A stretch of 7,638 nucleotides of DNA from DASRGL01 sp035651115 (GTDB lineage: Bacteria > Armatimonadota > Chthonomonadetes > Chthonomonadales > Chthonomonadaceae), in contig DASRGL010000269.1 in NCBI GenBank assembly GCA_035651115.1, positions 1 through 7,638 of the forward strand. Reading direction: 5' to 3'. The translations under genes were made by a program, and so were the position numbers. Under the pieces are notes generated by a model, which saw only the letters and a list, made by a program, of their open reading frames with translations, ran no database searches and had not been told where the DNA came from. Positions 6,184-7,638 of the stretch are shown here, in pieces. Positions within the stretch are counted from its first letter, which is position 1; each line of letters starts with the position of its first letter.

Positions 6184-6531
6184 TTGACATCGCAAAGCCA
6201 GGCGTGCGGCGTCACGCAGTCCACATCCGGGACGGCAGACGCGCCTATCACGTTTCAGGCGCTTCATCCCGCTCAGGCTGTCGTGCATGGCGATCCGAAG
6301 TTCCTTCAGCCGACGACTGCCCCCTACGATTTTCGCCTACGGCCCGCATCGCCCGCCCTGGACATCAGCACGGCCCCTCTCGTGCCGGGCGACCTGCGCG
6401 GTTATCCCCGCCCTCTCGGTTCCGGTTGGGACATGGGCTGTTATGAGATGACCGTCTGGGACTGGGCGCATCGCTTACCGCAAACACCCCGGCGCGGACA
6501 GCCGCTTCCCACCCCGCGCCGTCATGAATAA
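6184..6531 (+). pseudogene. Probable remnant of a parallel beta-helix surface protein
   Basis: The open frame 6184-6531 (115 codons) has no ribosome binding site and opens on a TTG 3 bases after dapF. Two pieces look familiar. SGTADAPITFQALHPAQAVVHG (codons 15-36) resembles the first strands of pectate-lyase-like beta-helix proteins. DPKFLQPTTAPYDFRLRPASPALD through DLRGYPRP to WDMGCYE (37-88) resembles the C-terminal end of such repeats, which typically reads DPxF...DFxLxPxSPAxDxG...DLxGxPRP...DxGAYE. The whole middle that should hold the helix coils is missing, and the glycine after PALD is lost. The last 27 codons look like read-through into noncoding sequence. I infer an internally deleted gene fragment, but a short functional protein cannot be excluded. 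Confidence 0.55.
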
Positions 6532-6547
6532 CTGCCGCTCGCCTTCT

Positions 6548-6588
6548 CCCCTCTCCCGCAGCGTGGGAGAGGGGTTGGGGATGAGGGC
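6548..6588. repeat. REP-like palindrome with 10-bp perfect stem
   Basis: CCCCTCTCCC (6548-6557) pairs exactly with GGGAGAGGGG (6565-6574) around a 7-base loop. The right side continues as TTGGGGATGAGGGC (6575-6588). From memory, the complement (GCCCTCATCCCCAACCCC followed by the stem) resembles a dispersed repeat type found in many GC-rich bacteria. It sits between the pseudogene and the kinase Shine-Dalgarno and could also act as a weak, T-less terminator or RNA end-stabiliser. Confidence 0.7.
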
Positions 6589-6604
6589 CATACGGAGGAT
6601 AATC

Positions 6605-7638
6605 ATGAGCCAATATGTCATCGGAGTGGATGTCGGCACGGGCAGCGCGCGCGCCGGGCTGTTCGATACGCAGGGAACGCTGCTCGCCGCTGCCGTCGAG
6701 CCGATCCAGATGTGGAAACCCCACCCCGATTTCGTCGAGCAGTCCTCCGAAGACATCTGGCACGCCATCGGCAAAACCATTCGGGAGGCGCTGGCCTCCG
6801 CGAACATTAAGCCGGAACAGGTCGTCGGCATCAGCTACGATGCCACCTGCTCCCTCGTCGTCCTGGACAGGCAGGACAGGCCGCTCGCCGTCAACGCGGA
6901 AGGCGACCACCAGCGCAACATCATCGTCTGGATGGATCATCGCGCCCTGGCCGAGACCGACGCCATCAACGCGGGCGGCTACGACGTGCTGAAGTACGTC
7001 GGGGGCAAACTCTCGCCGGAGATGGAGACGCCCAAGTTGAAATGGCTCAAAACGCATCTGCCGCAGACCTGGGCCAGCGCGGGCAAGTTCCTCGACCTCG
7101 CCGACTTTCTCACCTATCGCTCGACCGGCATAGACGCGCGCAGCCTCTGTACCGTCGTCTGCAAATGGACGTACCTGGGGCATGAAGGCGCGCAGGGCCG
7201 ATGGGATAGAGCCTATTTCGACGCCATCGGACTCGACGACGCCTTCGACGGCGGCAAGATCGTGGACGACGTGCGCCCGATGGGAACCTATCTCGGCAAA
7301 CTGACGCCGCAGGCCGCCGCCGAACTGGGCCTGACCACGAACTGCGCCGTCGGCATCGGCATCATAGACGCGCACGCGGGCGGACTGGGCCTGCTCGGAG
7401 CCATCTGGAAAGGCCAGTCGGGACAGGATTTGAGCCGGCTAGAGACCGCGCTGGCGCTCATCGGCGGCACGAGCAACTGCCACATGGCCGTCTCCCGCGA
7501 ACCGAAATATATCACCGGCATCTGGGGGCCGTACTACGGCGCGATGGTTCCGGGCATGTGGCTGACGGAGGGCGGGCAGAGTTCGGCGGGCAGCGCCATT
7601 GACCACGTCATCGGCGACCATGCCCACGCCGCCGACCT
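6605..7638 (+). CDS. FGGY-family pentulose kinase (ribulokinase-like), 3' end outside window
   Basis: ATP-dependent carbohydrate kinase, probably phosphorylating a pentulose such as ribulose. The frame is open to the window edge: 344 complete codons of a family usually 500-550 long. The phosphate-binding loop DVGTGSARAG is at 9-18. The ribulokinase-type block GISYDATCSLVVLD precedes W109-M-D-H-R113 in the substrate region. GIIDAHAGGLG carries the likely catalytic base D255. The second-domain nucleotide motif GGTSNCHMA begins at 287, followed by GPYYGAMVPG and EGGQSSAGSAIDH. The DATCSLVV and IDAHAG blocks favour the ribulose/ribitol-kinase branch (FGGY/YDR109C-like) over xylulokinase or glycerol kinase. 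The ATG has GGAGG (6594-6598) 6 bases upstream. No sugar isomerase, transporter or regulator is visible, so the exact substrate is uncertain. Confidence 0.93.
   Translation, partial: MSQYVIGVDVGTGSARAGLFDTQGTLLAAAVEPIQMWKPHPDFVEQSSEDIWHAIGKTIREALASANIKPEQVVGISYDATCSLVVLDRQDRPLAVNAEGDHQRNIIVWMDHRALAETDAINAGGYDVLKYVGGKLSPEMETPKLKWLKTHLPQTWASAGKFLDLADFLTYRSTGIDARSLCTVVCKWTYLGHEGAQGRWDRAYFDAIGLDDAFDGGKIVDDVRPMGTYLGKLTPQAAAELGLTTNCAVGIGIIDAHAGGLGLLGAIWKGQSGQDLSRLETALALIGGTSNCHMAVSREPKYITGIWGPYYGAMVPGMWLTEGGQSSAGSAIDHVIGDHAHAAD

Noticed and set aside
6178..6186. Read-through of the dapF stop into the downstream fragment, which is in the same frame
   Set aside because: DapF ends at its normal length and the downstream piece belongs to an unrelated fold; the shared frame is a one-in-three coincidence.
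6184..6212. TTGACA just after dapF as a -35 promoter box
   Set aside because: The hexamer is perfect, but no -10-like sequence occurs 16-18 bases downstream (CGGCGT at 17).
5269..6288. Minus-strand open frame of 339 codons opposite dapF
   Set aside because: Antisense shadow; dapF with both catalytic cysteines occupies the plus strand.
6365..7375. Minus-strand open frame of 336 codons opposite the kinase and pseudogene
   Set aside because: Antisense shadow crossing the REP-like palindrome; no recognisable domain and no ribosome binding site weighed against the clear kinase.
1..7638. CRISPR array, tRNA/rRNA genes, toxin-antitoxin or other defence system
   Set aside because: No regularly spaced repeats, cloverleaf-like sequences, small paired toxin-antitoxin genes or defence-enzyme motifs were seen on either strand.

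Overview
The window comes from a GC-rich bacterium with an ordinary chromosomal gene set. It holds seven intact or window-truncated protein genes, one probable pseudogene and several small palindromic elements in the gaps. The organism makes diaminopimelate (dapF), so it presumably builds a DAP-type cell wall. It carries an Hfq whose rim motif (RKEN) is of the Bacillus type. I cannot fix the phylum from sequence alone. The mix of genes and small intergenic palindromes recalls Chloroflexota or Armatimonadota genomes, but that is a low-confidence impression from memory.

Layout. Bases 1-2128: the 3' part of an M61-family metallopeptidase gene, whose stop overlaps the GTG start of a VanZ-like membrane protein by four bases. 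Bases 2129-2211: a short gap with a strong 13-bp hairpin, then a clear Shine-Dalgarno. Bases 2212-2940: a UPF0173/YtkL-type metallo-beta-lactamase-fold hydrolase. Bases 2941-3083: a roughly 96-bp element with perfect 15-bp inverted ends, lying between convergent genes. Bases 3084-3536, minus strand: a two-CBS-domain protein. Bases 3537-3727: a divergent intergenic region with a good extended -10 promoter for miaA.

Bases 3728-6180 hold miaA, hfq and dapF on the plus strand. They may form one transcription unit read from the miaA promoter, though the gaps (220 and 94 bases) hold palindromes that could end or attenuate transcription. The miaA-hfq gap is mostly a MITE-like element of about 150 bp, with 18-bp imperfect terminal inverted repeats and four internal hairpins. 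Its left end contains the miaA stop codon. Bases 6181-6531 are a probable remnant of a beta-helix surface protein. It is followed by a REP-like palindrome (about 6548-6588) and then an FGGY-family pentulose kinase that runs off the window end.

Functionally, miaA and hfq link tRNA modification and small-RNA regulation, and dapF supplies meso-DAP. The other genes show no shared pathway. I found no defence system, phage, CRISPR array, tRNA or rRNA. The least ordinary content is the set of structurally different palindromic elements filling most of the intergenic gaps.
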